DNA from: Limnoperna fortunei
Lineage: Eukaryota; Mollusca; Bivalvia; Mytilida; Modiolidae
Direction of reading: 5' to 3'
Assembly (NCBI GenBank): GCA_944474755.1
Contig: OX104113.1
Location: 46,068,980-46,132,979 of the forward strand
DNA length: 64,000 nt
Below are positions 1-11,800 of this stretch, piece by piece (the first letter of the stretch is position 1; the number at the start of each line of letters is the position of its first letter). The notes under the pieces are model-generated. The model was not told the DNA's origin, did not search any database, and worked only from the letters and a program-made list of their open reading frames with translations. Made by a program: the position numbers and the translations under genes.

Positions 1-461
1 AAGTTAAAAAATAAAACGTAATTTTAGCAAATACAAAAATCTACGTTAGTAGGTAAAAATTACCGAATTTTGGTTGAAAAAATCGGCACTGAAAGAAAAA
101 ATGTCTATCTCCATCTTAATTGTTAAAAGCTCGGTTATACTTGTTAATATCCTCTCAAATACAGAACATTTTCATGTTGTGAAGAAATAGTCACGCTGTT
201 GTAATCTACAAGTATATTGCCAGGCAAGGGTCTCGCCTGAACGTGGAACAAAACAGCCAGTTCAGTAAACATGATACTTATGTTATGTGTTGTCATATAG
301 CATATATAACTTTTGTTGAAACAGACCATCATTACAACAATACATGAGATACTGAAATGTACAAGCAGGAATAGATAAAAGATTTTTAAAAAATGTACAG
401 TTTTATACATTATATATTTCACCGTTTGATGTATATATTTTACAATAAAACTTGTTAGTTA

Positions 462-498
<37 letters not shown>

Positions 499-648
499 AA
501 ATTTTTGACAAGAAACACCGTCATTTGTATCGTTGCATAATCTTCTAGACTTGTATATTATTGTTTGTTTATGCTGTATCGTCATGTTTGTCGATCCGAT
601 ACTTAATAAGGTTACTGGTTGGTAAACTCTTTAGACTTTTATATATAT

Positions 649-1717
649 ATATACGTCTACAAATTAAGCCCAACACTGTTTGAATTAGATTTTTAACACT
701 GTCAAATTTTTGCTTTCCCTCAGCGGGATTCGAACTCACACCGTTGTGACACTGTGGCACCAATTCGCCTGCACTATGTCCAGCAGTCTAGACCCCTCGG
801 CCAAATCCGCTATATAAAAATATAGCTTCATTAACCGGGGTGAATCTTAGACATAGACATAGTACATGTGTACTAGCGTGTGACGATGGAATTTTCGTAA
901 CCAATACGTATTAATCTGACAGTAATCTAATTCAGCATTTTTGTATATATTATATAGGATGACAAAGTTACTTGTCATGCAGTCACAGTAAGAAGTAAAT
1001 TATATACAAACGTCTGTGACAACCATATAATATATCTATCCAGCGGATTTCTGAAACATCAGAAATACAGGGTTAATATCAAATATTTATATATACGTCT
1101 ACAAATTAAGCCCAACACTGTTTGAATTAGATTTTTAACACTGTCAAATTTTTGCTTTCCCTCAGCGGGATTCGAACTCACACCGTTGTGACACTGTGGC
1201 ACCAATTCGCCTGCACTATGTCCAGCGGTCTAGACCCCTCGGCCAAATCCGCTATATAAAAATATAGCTTCATTAACCGGGGTGAATCTTAGACATAGAC
1301 ATAGTACATGTGTACTAGCGTGTGACGATGGAATTTTCGTAACCAATACGTATTAATCTGACAGTAATCTAATTCAGCATTTTTGTATATATTATATAGG
1401 ATGACAAAGTTACTTGTCATGCAGTCACAGTAAGTAAATTATATACAAACGTCTAAGTATTGTGACAACCATATAATATATCTATCCAGCGGATTTCTGA
1501 AACATCAGAAATACAGGGTTAATATCAAATATTTATATATACGTCTACAAATTAAGCCCAACACTGTTTGAATTAGATTTTTAACACTGTCAAATTTTTG
1601 CTTTCCCTCAGCGGGATTCGAACTCACACCGTTGACACTGTGGCACCAATTCGCCTGCACTATGTCCAGCGGTCTAGACCCCTCGGCCAAATCCGCTATA
1701 TAAAAATATAGCTTCAT
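649..1717 (-). repeat. Three tandem copies of a tRNA-derived SINE unit
   Basis: Units of about 442, 446 and 180 bp (starting near 649, 1091 and 1537). Read on the minus strand, each has a tRNA-like head with an A box (tggccgaggggtct) and a B box (gagttcgaatccc), then a shared tail. Copies are over 95% alike by eye; the third is cut short. Internal pol III promoter boxes are seen directly; transcription is not shown. Confidence 0.75.
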
Positions 1718-1818
1718 TATATTTTACAATAAAACTTGTTAGTTAAAAATATATATATATAATAAGCATGGAATTAATATTTGACAAGAAACACCGTCAT
1801 TTGTATCGTTGCATAATC

Positions 1819-1822
<4 letters not shown>

Positions 1823-1905
<83 letters not shown>
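1823..1905. repeat. (AT)n microsatellite
   Basis: About 41 AT units, with a shorter run at 462-497. Length is likely unstable in assembly. Confidence 0.9.
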
Positions 1906-1909
<4 letters not shown>

Positions 1910-2000
1910 ACTGACAAGTTTTATTGTAAAATAGATCGATAGTATATGGCAGATGTATTCAAATATCTTCGGTTTAAAGATGCATGATGTAAGATCTTAC

Positions 2001-2150
2001 ATGTATAATGGTTTGCTGACTGCTAATGGACTGGAATTGGGAAGACCAGTATCACTTCGTTCTTCAAGATTGAAAACAGTTTGAAGATTCCAATTACCAT
2101 GATAATCACTAAATGGAACACTAAGAGACATCCACATGCCCCCTGTATAA
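2001..2150 (-). CDS. Gene A exon 3
   Basis: 150 nt between a tatctctag acceptor and a gtaagatc donor. The split codon AG|T restores Ser, giving SYTGGMWMSLSVPF, then a DTGLPNSSPLA motif before SKPLY. It exits in phase 2, the phase needed by a DPDGDT-type exon such as the one seen in gene B at 18316-18181. Confidence 0.75.
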
Positions 2151-4351
2151 CTAGAGATATAAATAAATCTAACACTGCATGCCAACACTACAAGATAATA
2201 AGATAAGACAAACTTTTACACTCAAGAGACGTCAAATCTTGCCATAAGGCGTCACCGATTTCTTTTATGGCATCTGCGTTCATATTTCTCACAATCACCA
2301 CATATATTAATGATTCTATTGACAATATTACCTAGTTGCTTGTCAAATGCGATATTCATAATGACGTATTGCACCATAAATTTGTTCACATAAATATTGG
2401 TCTAGGAATCGGATAAAACAATTTTTACCACTTATACATTAAAATTCATAGACTAAACAAGATATCTAAATCGAACGATACAACACAGGTAATCTTAAGA
2501 TAATGTCCTTTAGAATATCTCAAACCCTGAAAAACTTTGATAACTGTCCATAGGGTGAGACAGTATTATACAAAAAAGAAAATGAATGAGTACCACAGAA
2601 AAACGCATGTACACTGAATCTGTATTTCTATTCTTATTTATAATTTTCGTTAGAATTGTCATCATATTATAGAAACATATTTTTACAAACTATAAACAGC
2701 TTCATGGTCAAATGCCCCTCGCATATAACTATTCTTGGTCCCTACCAATGATATACACTTTTTCAGTGATTAATTTAGTTTTTTTTAAGGTTTTACCGTA
2801 TATATTGTCTCCCTGCACATGTTGTCGTCGGCGACAATATGTGCAATCTTTAATACATCATAAATTGTTGTCTGCAAAAAATGTCGCCGGCAAAACAACT
2901 TATGCTGAAAATTTGTGCAAACATTTGTTAGCATAAATTGTTGTCTGCAAAAAATGTCGCCGGCAAAACAACTTATGCTGAAAATTTGTGCAAACATTTG
3001 TTAGCATAAATTGTCGTCGCGAACAATTTGTGCCGCAAATTCGGGTCACCTTTTTTCGTTGCTCGTCGGCAATTTATGCCTTTAAAAATTTTTTGACTGC
3101 ACCAATTGTCACCTAGACATAGTTTTAACTGTCTGCTTTAATAACGTTATAAGAAATTTGCAATCTGTATTTCACGAAATATCTAATCAAGTACAGTTTA
3201 AATTTGGTTTTGGCAAAAATGAGACAAAGACCTATACATCTAACTTTTTACTTTGGAGCGAATACATATCATTTATTATTACTTAAGATTGAATTAAAAA
3301 TGGAAAATTATTTGCAAGAAGAGAAAAAATTTATAAACAGACAGCTAATAACACAATTTCTTACTAGTTGTTTGCTAATTAAAACTGTACGTTATAAGAA
3401 AGTACCAAGACAACAAAGACTTTGTATATTATGTTACGTCTTAGAGGATAAATATAACTTTTTCCTTAATTGTGTATGCAATCGTAACGATTTGTATTTA
3501 AATAATCTATTTTCACGTAAAGTTACTTTAAAATCTTTCTATTACTCAACTACCTTATAGTGAACGGTCCCTTGCCAGCAAACGTATATTCAAACGTATT
3601 CTCCCCTTGTTCCCAGTTTCCTTCTTTATGTGCATCTGTGCAGTAATAGTATACTGGACCGACTGCGATATTTGTTGAGCATCCATTTACACACATCCAG
3701 CTTTTGTAACCTAGAAAATTATTTTGAACATACTGTCCTATCTTAGTTTCATTACAACCTGGGCCGCTACCATATGACCATGCCATTTTAAACTTGAACT
3801 CAACTGTCTGCTGTAAATAATGTTAAAATAAAATTTTTACAGAGTTGAGTGTTATACACAAATTGTGTACAAGTGAATGTATATTTTTACTGGTTGAGAA
3901 ATTCCGATAGCGAACTCAAATCAAAGTTAGTAACTGTTTTATTACATAAATAAAACCAATAAATCTTCGTCCATCGCAGCAAATCTATTTTTGTTGACAA
4001 AGTTTTTGTGTTAAAACGCGTAAATGAATCAGATCAGAAAACGGGTCAATATCGGATTCCGCTAGGATGCATCGGACAAAAATAACCATATTTTGTTGCA
4101 AGTTAGTACTGATGCGATTTAACATGACCCGAAATTAGTTTCAGACCAATTAAAAACACGCAAAAAAATACTCATGTTTAGTATTTGTCTTTGTACTTTA
4201 ATATGAATTTCTTAGATACAAACGGTTTTTTTGTAAGAAAACTTACATTTTGTTTTCCAGAAGGCTTCCAGCTAATAGTTCCTCCTCTGAAATGAGCTCC
4301 ATTGCATCCCAAACCCAACAGTATGGAAAGCGGTAGTATAATTTTTCTCAT
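2001..4351 (-). CDS. Gene A: secreted or membrane protein with N-terminal FRGGTISW module (5' part, 3 exons)
   Basis: Three exons join in frame on the minus strand: 4351-4247, 3810-3554 and 2150-2001 (35 codons; 85 codons plus 2 nt; 150 nt). Exon 1 starts at an ATG followed by a hydrophobic signal peptide of about 18 residues and then FRGGTISWKPSG. Exon 2 gives VEFKFKMAWSYGSGPGC, then a WMCVNGCS segment and a GPFTIR-type end. Exon 3 gives a GGMWMSLSVPF segment and the NSSPLA motif. Donors are gtaagt, gtagtt and gtaaga; phases are 0, 2 and 2. From memory, this order is typical of a large uncharacterised bivalve family of extracellular proteins that continue with a DPDGDT module, EGF repeats and a helix. 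The continuation is not seen and probably lies beyond the left edge. Function is unknown; a surface or secreted role is inferred. Exon joins are strong. Confidence 0.8.
2815..3080. repeat. Cluster of related stem-loops with a 73-bp tandem repeat
   Basis: Two near-exact 73-bp units (2859-2931, 2932-3004) and a partial third. Each holds an inverted pair, cataaattgttgt against acaacttatg. Flanking hairpins share the plan: gcacatgttgtcg/cgacaatatgtgc (2815-2843) and gcataaattgt/acaatttgtgc (about 3004-3034). Lies in gene A intron 2. Confidence 0.7.
3380..3545 (+). pseudogene. LINE ORF2 C-terminal scrap in gene A intron 2
   Basis: Plus-strand frame RYKKVPRQQRLCILCYVLED, then NFFLNCVCNRN matches the zinc-knuckle end of LINE ORF2 (C-x2-C). 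It runs antisense to gene A and stops about 10 bp from exon 2. Confidence 0.6.
3554..3810 (-). CDS. Gene A exon 2
   Basis: 257 nt, phase 0 in and phase 2 out. The acceptor reads ttatttacagcag, so two AGs three bases apart (NAGNAG) could add or drop one Gln. The donor is ag|gtagtt. The product has four Cys, including WMCVNGC and YYYC, and ends in a beta-rich FEYTFAGKGPFTI segment. Confidence 0.75.
4247..4351 (-). CDS. Gene A exon 1 (signal peptide and FRGGTISW)
   Basis: 35 codons from ATG at 4351 to a gtaagt donor. Residues 1-18 are a basic start (MRK) plus a Leu/Ile-rich core ending in GCNG, a good signal peptide; FRGGTISW follows at residues 21-28. An upstream in-frame ATG at 4387 would add 12 residues and spoil the signal peptide, so the inner ATG is preferred. 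Confidence 0.78.
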
Positions 4352-4419
4352 TATTCCTCGTTTACCGAATGCACAGTAAAGATACATGTATCGAACGAGA
4401 TCTGCTTATTGATACTGTC

Positions 4420-5740
4420 TCGAAACCTTACAAAATTTTCCTTTTATTCTCATATATTTTTTTGGCAGTTATTATCATTTTGATTGGCTATTAACAGCCT
4501 ATTTTTCCGGATTATAGATTAAATGTTACCTTGCTGTATTTTGATTGGTTAAAGCCTATTTGCAGTGAAGTGTCGTCATTTGCATTTACTTCCTCACGAG
4601 AATCTGTTTATTATAAGAATTCCGTGAAGGGTGATCAGATGAAATAAAACCTTTGATGTACGCAAGTTAGTATCTAAGTATTACAAGTATCTCATACACT
4701 AAGTTGATATAATATTTTATAGTGTACTGACCAGTAAACATTGAATTACATTCGATATATACTTGAAATAGTCTCTTAATTTAAAGATAAAAAAAATCAC
4801 TGTACAAACATTAAATTCCATTTTGTTTTTATACTGTTTATATTGAGATTAAACAGAACAATCAAGACAATAGTTATTGCTTTGATGAAATGATTTATAT
4901 GTATCCTTTACAAAGAATATATCTTAAACATAAGCTCCTTTTACCATTCTGTATTAGTCGTTAATTTCCTATGCTTGAATTTTGTCAACACAATATATAT
5001 CTTGTCGGACTGTAATGTGCAAGGGATGACATTTATAACGTGTAAAATTAGGTGATCATTTTGGTTACCCAGAATACCGTCAAACTGTATTAACTTCGGT
5101 ATTAACTCGACACATTCAAGGATTGTAATGGTTTAGTTTGGCATCGTTTGCCACTTCTTGTGTGTGTTAACAAAGTATCTGTCAACATTTGCTTAGTAAA
5201 AATGTCCTCTCTAGATTTAAAGTCTACTTGCACTTGAATATAATATGTTCTTTATTTATTTTGTAAGGTATTTCCAATGCAATAGAAGCGCTTTTTTTTC
5301 TTTTTTTTCTGCTACGTTTTAAGACCAATCTGTATACCTGACATATAACTATGGTGTTTTTCGACGAGTATTTAGCACAGAAAGTCTAATCGGAAGTTAC
5401 CCGTGCGACCGTAATATCTTTTTGCCGAGTTATCTCCCCAAACACCAAAAACCTTGTTATTGCATCATAACAAATAAAGAAAACCTGATGGGTGGTAAAC
5501 GGTAAGAGACTGACAGTAAATTCTGTTACTAGTCAACACGTTTAAGGAGAGCGTATGCGAGTTCTTTCTCTTGGACAATAACATTCCATTTAATGGTTAC
5601 CACTTACAAACCCGTAAGTCGTAAACACTTGCTGTCTTAACAATTGTTAATCATTAGCCATGACCTGAAACATTGCACAACTCAAAATCCATAACAGATT
5701 AGCATAAAGTGATTAATTACGAAAATTGTCGCACCACTAG
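4420..5740. repeat. Upstream region of gene A, duplicated at 19935-21065
   Basis: Similar blocks in the same order, e.g. cattttgattggctatta, aaatgttac, the cctcac.agaat.tgtttatta block, cttcggtattaactc, and the catgacct.aaacattg block near the end. It begins about 70 bp upstream of the gene A start, so it would hold the promoter. No coding content. Confidence 0.65.
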
Positions 5741-6203
5741 GCAACTTTTTAATTATTTGACCAAACCGATTGTAAGGCACATTAGTCATATACAAAGTTA
5801 CAGTAAAGCTTTTAATATGTACGAGTCAAAACATTAAGACTTTTTAAGACGATAAGTCTTAAAGACCTAAGGTCATCAGCTATGGTCATCTTGATCCTTG
5901 ACCTTTATAGTGGTCAACGATCAAAGATCATGGGAAACCTTTAGTGACCATAAAAGATCACTGGGGATAAGGAAAAGCTGATAACCGTAACTGCAGTTAC
6001 ATGTACAGCCATCCCAAGATGGTTGAGGCGGAATAGGGTTAGAATTTTTTTGTCAATTACTATAGTGTGTCATGAATTAAAATTGCATTGTTTGTAGGTA
6101 TTTACGTTTTTTAATGCCGATATAAAAATGTGTGCTCTAAAAATAAAATTGGTTTTGGTAATTTATATGTGGTCTATCCCCACCTTCAGAAATTTTTCAA
6201 CCG

Positions 6204-6524
6204 ACAGTTTTAGGTAATTGGTCATCTACTATTGATCACGTGCCTGTCAAGACAGAGGTTGTGGGTTTTGGTTTTACTTCAAGCTGGGTGTGCTGGGGTC
6301 TAGTCCTATTTTTTCCGCTATATCATGGCGTTCAGTTTTTATTGAGGGGGGAAGCAGAAGTACCCGGAAAAAACAACAGACCTTCGGTCGGTTACTTTGT
6401 CAATTAATATTAGAGTCGAGTGCACTCTGCCCGCAGTGTGACTCAATCCCGCAAACTCAGTGTTGACAGACCACCTGATCAATAGTAGACGAATTATCTT
6501 ACCCACTCTGCCAACTAGGCCACT
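6204..6524. repeat. Head-to-head pair of SINE-A fragments
   Basis: Plus-strand head fragment (6204-6308; tctactattgatcacg) joined to a minus-strand copy (6311-6524; tatatcatggcgttcag to actaggcc). Both are diverged from the common SINE-A. Confidence 0.7.
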
Positions 6525-6539
6525 CTTATCGGTTAAAGA

Positions 6540-8730
6540 CAAGTGATATGCTAAATACCCATTGAACTATTTTCCTACATATCTAGCTGCATAAATGTTA
6601 CTGTATTATGCAAAGTTCTCATATTTTCATATTACGTTATACAGGCATTACCTACAGTAATTTTAGCACAGAAATAATGTACTCTTCATATCTTATAACA
6701 GGAACCTATAAATTTAGTTATACTAGTCCCAGTTATAACGAACCTTATGTAATATACAATAATTACACTTTCCATTATTATACGGCTTTTTTATTTCAGT
6801 TTTCAAATTAATGTTTAGTGTCGACGTTTAGACTTTCATTCTCTGACAAAATATTTAAAACTGAAAGTAATATGGCAAAATCAACTTATCACTCTAAAAC
6901 CTTCTACATGCATATTGTAGAAAAAATCAGTACGCACTATATTCAATTACATGTACTAACATGCTTTTATTGTGATAAATGTTCATAGTATATGTGATAA
7001 TAGAAATCCGGTTGTTCCGTGATATGATGGAAGTTTCCGTACATTCACACAAACTAGTTTCATTTCAGAGATGGCGACTACAAATCCAGGCATTAAGTAC
7101 TCTAGCATTTCATAGCCTTCGGTTATACCGTTGAATTATGATTGTCTGGACACACGATTCCAATCTTTGTATTTTTCTCTGTTAAAACATTTAAAAAAAT
7201 TATAATTATAAAGTTACGATATAAAAACCTGTTCTGATTTTAGCTATTTTAGCAAGATTATATATTGGCAACTTTTGACCTTCTGAAGGTACCATGCCAT
7301 TCCCATTTAATTAAGTTTGAAATGTATTGCACGTGCCAGAATACGAACCTGAAAAACTAAAACGTTACAGTACCGTCACAGTAATGGCTAATTGATAAGG
7401 TATACACGTCGCAATGTAAAGGTGTCTGCTAAAAAGCAACATTTTAATACGTTCCACGCTAACATATTGGAGATACTAAATTTTCTTATTTCGCACTATG
7501 TCTTGAGAAAATACAATACAACGTTTTTGTGTATGTAAAATATATTTATTTGTTTCAACGATTCGCTGTATAAATTTGAATTGTGTATCAACCGGTTTGA
7601 TATAAAAAGTTGTGATTGAATCGGGAATGTTTAATATATTTGTTAGTTCACGTATACACGTGAGTTCGTGTACTATCATAAAAGGTACAGTTACTTGACC
7701 ATCAAATAACGTTTACTAGTGAGTTGCTTCAGATCGTCGTTTTTCCGCTTTGTAGCATCTATCGACTTATACCGTCCTCCACGATCCCGATCAATTGATG
7801 ATTGCATATTATAAGAAATATAGTTAACATTGTGCATGTTCATTGTTTTGTGATACAAAAACATGAAAATGTAATGTTGACTAAGCGTGCAACTGTCTCG
7901 TTGTGTATGTTTGTCTAATCGTCCCTCGACTTTTGTATTGTTTGGTCGGGTTTCTTGCATTCTTATAACAGTATAATTACTTAAGTTTTTTTATGTCTAA
8001 AAAAATCATATAGATGCAAATGTCCGCCGCGCATATACTAATTATTAACCTATTGATAGAAAAAAATTGTATTATTAACACAAGCATAAAAATAGAGTTA
8101 AATTAGAGTTATATGAGTAGATGTACAGCTCTAATAATCCAAAATTTAATGTTGTTCTTCTAATCAGCGACATATCGACTGACATGTTAAATGAGGTACA
8201 ATATGCAAGAGCGTTGTCTCTACTCATGCACTGTTTAGAAAAGTGATGTCTTCAAACGAGTCCATTTAACTTGTATAATATATGGACAGAAGAGGATCAA
8301 CTAGGAAATAATTCATTTGGGCACGAATATATACTGATTTTACCACGAGTTCGCCATTTGTACCAAATATTTTACCCCGGGCGTAAGCGCGGGTTACAAT
8401 GTGAGCATTGCTGAAAGAATCGTTTTGGATCATTAACGAGTTAGTGTATCAAAAAGAAATTTCTTCATCGCATGCATTTAAAATTTGCTTTATGAATATT
8501 TTTTGTTGTTGTTTGAATTAGGTTCGACACCAATTTCATGACATTACGCTATTGCTAGCAAAAATCAAGATTGTTTAGTTTATTATTGTAGCCGGATCTT
8601 TTTTACGCTTTTTCAGCTGACCTGACTATATTGAGATTGATCCAAATACAAACAACATAAAATGCCAGTTTTCTCATTTGTAAGAATTTCTTGCGACAAA
8701 AAAGAAAAAAAAAATATTTTAACGATAATT
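6540..8730. other. AT-rich stretch without a supportable gene
   Basis: Short frames only. A minus-strand frame ending at 7691 (KRKNDDLKQLTSKRY) has tail-like composition, but no splice partner was found. Confidence 0.4.
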
Positions 8731-8737
8731 CCAACTT

Positions 8738-8813
8738 ACCCAATTGACACACAAGTATTCGAACCTACGTTCATATAACCAGCAGCGCATGAATCATGTT
8801 CATTGTTCTAGAC
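8738..8813 (-). pseudogene. Possible remnant of a juxtamembrane Cys-rich exon (gene B)
   Basis: Open from a tctag acceptor, encoding [20 protein letters not shown] and ending GG|gtaagt. The exit phase and the C-x-GY..C..SxG layout resemble the Cys-rich exons of genes C and E. Entry is phase 0, not phase 1 as in those genes, and no helix exon follows, so it is probably a relic. Confidence 0.35.
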
Positions 8814-11800
8814 TTTTTCAATCTCTGTGGTATTTTAATAAAATTCATATTTACATATGTACAATCCACCCGATGACTTAGTCCCTTAGTAATTTATTTA
8901 ACCGTTTAATCAAAATTGAAAATATGTTTGTATCTTTTTCATTAGTGATAACATTATCAATTATTGCACTTGCTATGCAGACCTTTTTTAACAATATTCT
9001 GTGCTATGAATTTAACTGTATTTTAACAAACTAAATTAGCAACAGCTTTTTGAAAACCTACATAATACGACACTAAAGTTTTGTCAAATGTACATACGCA
9101 TATAGGTATTTCATGTATTATTTTGGAGAAGTATTGTTTAATAAAATTTTATGTTATTTTCTTTTCAAACGATGCCTACCTGTCCGACAATTCTTTCCTG
9201 TAAATTGTGATAGACAAAAACACTTAAACCGGTTGACTTCATCGTAACAAGATCCACCATTCAGGCAAGGTGATGGTATACACTCATTAATTTCTTTAAA
9301 AATCATAATTAACGTATCATAAAAAACATTTATCTTATAGAAAAGAAATGTAAAGTAGGAGAGAATATGTTACATTTGTATATGTCTACTCACAAGGCGG
9401 GTCACCTAAACCAGAATTATTACAGCAATTGATCATACAACAACATAATTTCACAATGAGAGAACCTGCCATATCTTCCGCTGGACAGCTCTGAGACCAG
9501 CAGAGTGAACCCTCATAGTATGGTCCAAGTCAAGTATGTACATTTTTGTGTCATATTTTATAAGTGTGTGCGCATATCTGCTTGTGTGCTTTAAATGTTA
9601 CAAATAAGATATAATTTAGTACTGACCTATAGAATCTGTTGCTAATAAATTACTTTTTCCACCTTGAGGCAAAATGATGAAATGCTTCGCTTATTTGATA
9701 CGTTCCTGCATGTAAATACTCTGCAAAATCATACGGAAACAAAAGTCCGACTGTTGTTTTCTCATGCATGTTTAAGTATACAGTATTACAAGTCACACAA
9801 CGTTTTCTTACCTGTTTCACATAGTGTGCCCGTGTACCCAGGACACGAACATTCATAGTTCGCTGTAGAACCTTTTCTGTTGCACGTACCATTGTTGTAA
9901 CAGGGAAAAGTTTTACATGGATTATTATCTAAACATATGATTCGGTTGCAAATAAATGAATGATGTCCTTGTGTGTATCCTCGCAAAGTTTTAGGTGTTA
10001 AATCGTTACTTTGATTGCATTCATATCGTTCTCCACATAATTGTAACTATTTAAAGATTGCTTTTAATTGGTTGTTAGATTATTGGATATAGACGACTCT
10101 GTGTAGGTTTATGCTAATACAACGCGATTTTAGTGTGGACAAATAATGTAAATAGCATTTTTCAGGAGAGGTAGTTTTGTCGATTTCGGCTTGGTTTTTT
10201 TCAATAAACATAAATTATACTCGGAGATCCCTATTTGTCATTTCTAAGCTAAAATGTATACAAGTTGCGTGATATTACACGTTCATGGCTAGAATTGTTA
10301 AAATCAATTGTTATATTCATTCAGTCTATTTCTATTTGCTTATATTTCCATACATACACTGATTTCAATAAAATAGAAATGTTTACACAATGGAATAAAT
10401 TTCAAAACAGTGCATACCCCAGGCAATAAAAGAGAAACAATACGAGTTGCTTCTTTGTCTGTAAAAAAATTAATTTAATAAAAGGCCAACATGGGCTAAC
10501 ACGTTTTCTGTCAATTTATGTCATTGTATTATAATCATTCCTCTTATGTTAACGTTCATATCACCATTTAACTAGAGGCTCATAGCAGACTAAATCACTG
10601 ATCTGACTTCCGTAGTACTTAATTTAAATATATTACTGCTTAAAGTTTCAAGAATCAAAATTTCTTGACAATATGCTATTTCAAATTATCTTGCATTTCT
10701 ATAGCAAAGTTTCAGGAATTTTAGTTTCTAGGGTTCAGAAAATTTGTGATTACAAGCTGACACATAATGATTTAAGTAAATTAAAAGTTCAAACCTGCAT
10801 AAAACGAAAAATAAAATTTCCTGATAATATGCATAACTAAAAATAAATGTATCATGTTTTTTTCTAAATAACAAAATTTCAACAAAAGGATAAGCCTCTA
10901 ATGCCTGTTTCTGAAGCCTTTTGTATAAATGTTGTTGATATTATATAAAGTTTGTTCTTGTGTGATTTTCTCTAAATAAAATGTTTACATTCATAGTTGG
11001 TACAAGAATTTCTATCGATTATTTGTTTGTCTGTGTAATTTATTCAATTTAAAAGAAAAATTCTTGTTTTTAATAAGAGAAACTTGGATGTAATGAATGT
11101 GATATTTGTGCAGATAAACTGGATGTGGACAAGTGGCTTATCTATTTAATATATACATTAACATTTTGAACTTTGAGCTGAAAACTAAGTGTTGACTCCC
11201 CTGTTCTATTTTTAGCCAAGGCGACAGTGTTGGTTGGTCAGCTGTCATGATTGTGCAATTTTGGTAGAGGACATGCGAAAGATGATGAGTGCAATGTTTC
11301 CAAGGAGTCATTTCAGTGGTTTTAGACGAGAAGATTTTTTAAAATTAATTAAAATTGATGGAAAAAACGGGTGATCTAACAATCTTGACCCTGAAGTCAT
11401 ATTTTTAACTCTCATAATGATGAACAATTTAGCAATGCAAACTTTTTCTATCGCACTAACGATTGTCAAGATAAAGTGTAAAAAACTGCAAAAAGTCCAT
11501 TTTAATGATTAATTGCCAATTCTTAAAGGGGTCATCTTACAACTTCTACACAATGGAAGGTTTTAGATTTTTTGTATTAAGATAGAAAGTTGCTTCAGAT
11601 TTTCTCTATCTGTTATACTTTTTGAACTATAGTCTGCACTTTTTTTAGCAAAGCTACCATGTTTCTCTGTCGGCAGTCTTAATTTGTGTAATCTCGTTTG
11701 ACAACAAACTGAAGATGACATGTGAAAAGTTTCAAAGCAATTCCTTGAGTGGTTTTATAGGATGAGATTTTTAAAGAAATGTTAACGACGAACGCTAAGT

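Larger units (their letters stand above)
421..1935. repeat. Larger duplication framing the SINE tandem, with inverted flank around (AT)n
   Basis: tacaataaaacttgttagtt with the following 100 bp occurs at about 440-553 and 1725-1823, on each side of the SINE units. Its start recurs inverted at 1906-1935, across an (AT) run of about 80 bp (1823-1905). Confidence 0.65.

Noticed and set aside
144..422. Minus-strand 92-codon frame as next exon of gene A
   Set aside because: Does not show the DPDGDT or other family motifs and lacks matching splice phases.
708..810. Genuine tRNA gene
   Set aside because: A and B boxes are present, but the acceptor and T stems do not pair well and the copies carry a shared non-tRNA tail; this is a tRNA-derived SINE.
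7691..7960. Cytoplasmic-tail exon for gene B
   Set aside because: Composition is tail-like, but no helix exon or phase-matched acceptor was found nearby.
9650..9892. 80-codon frame overlapping the EGF exon
   Set aside because: Shadow of the EGF exon in another frame.
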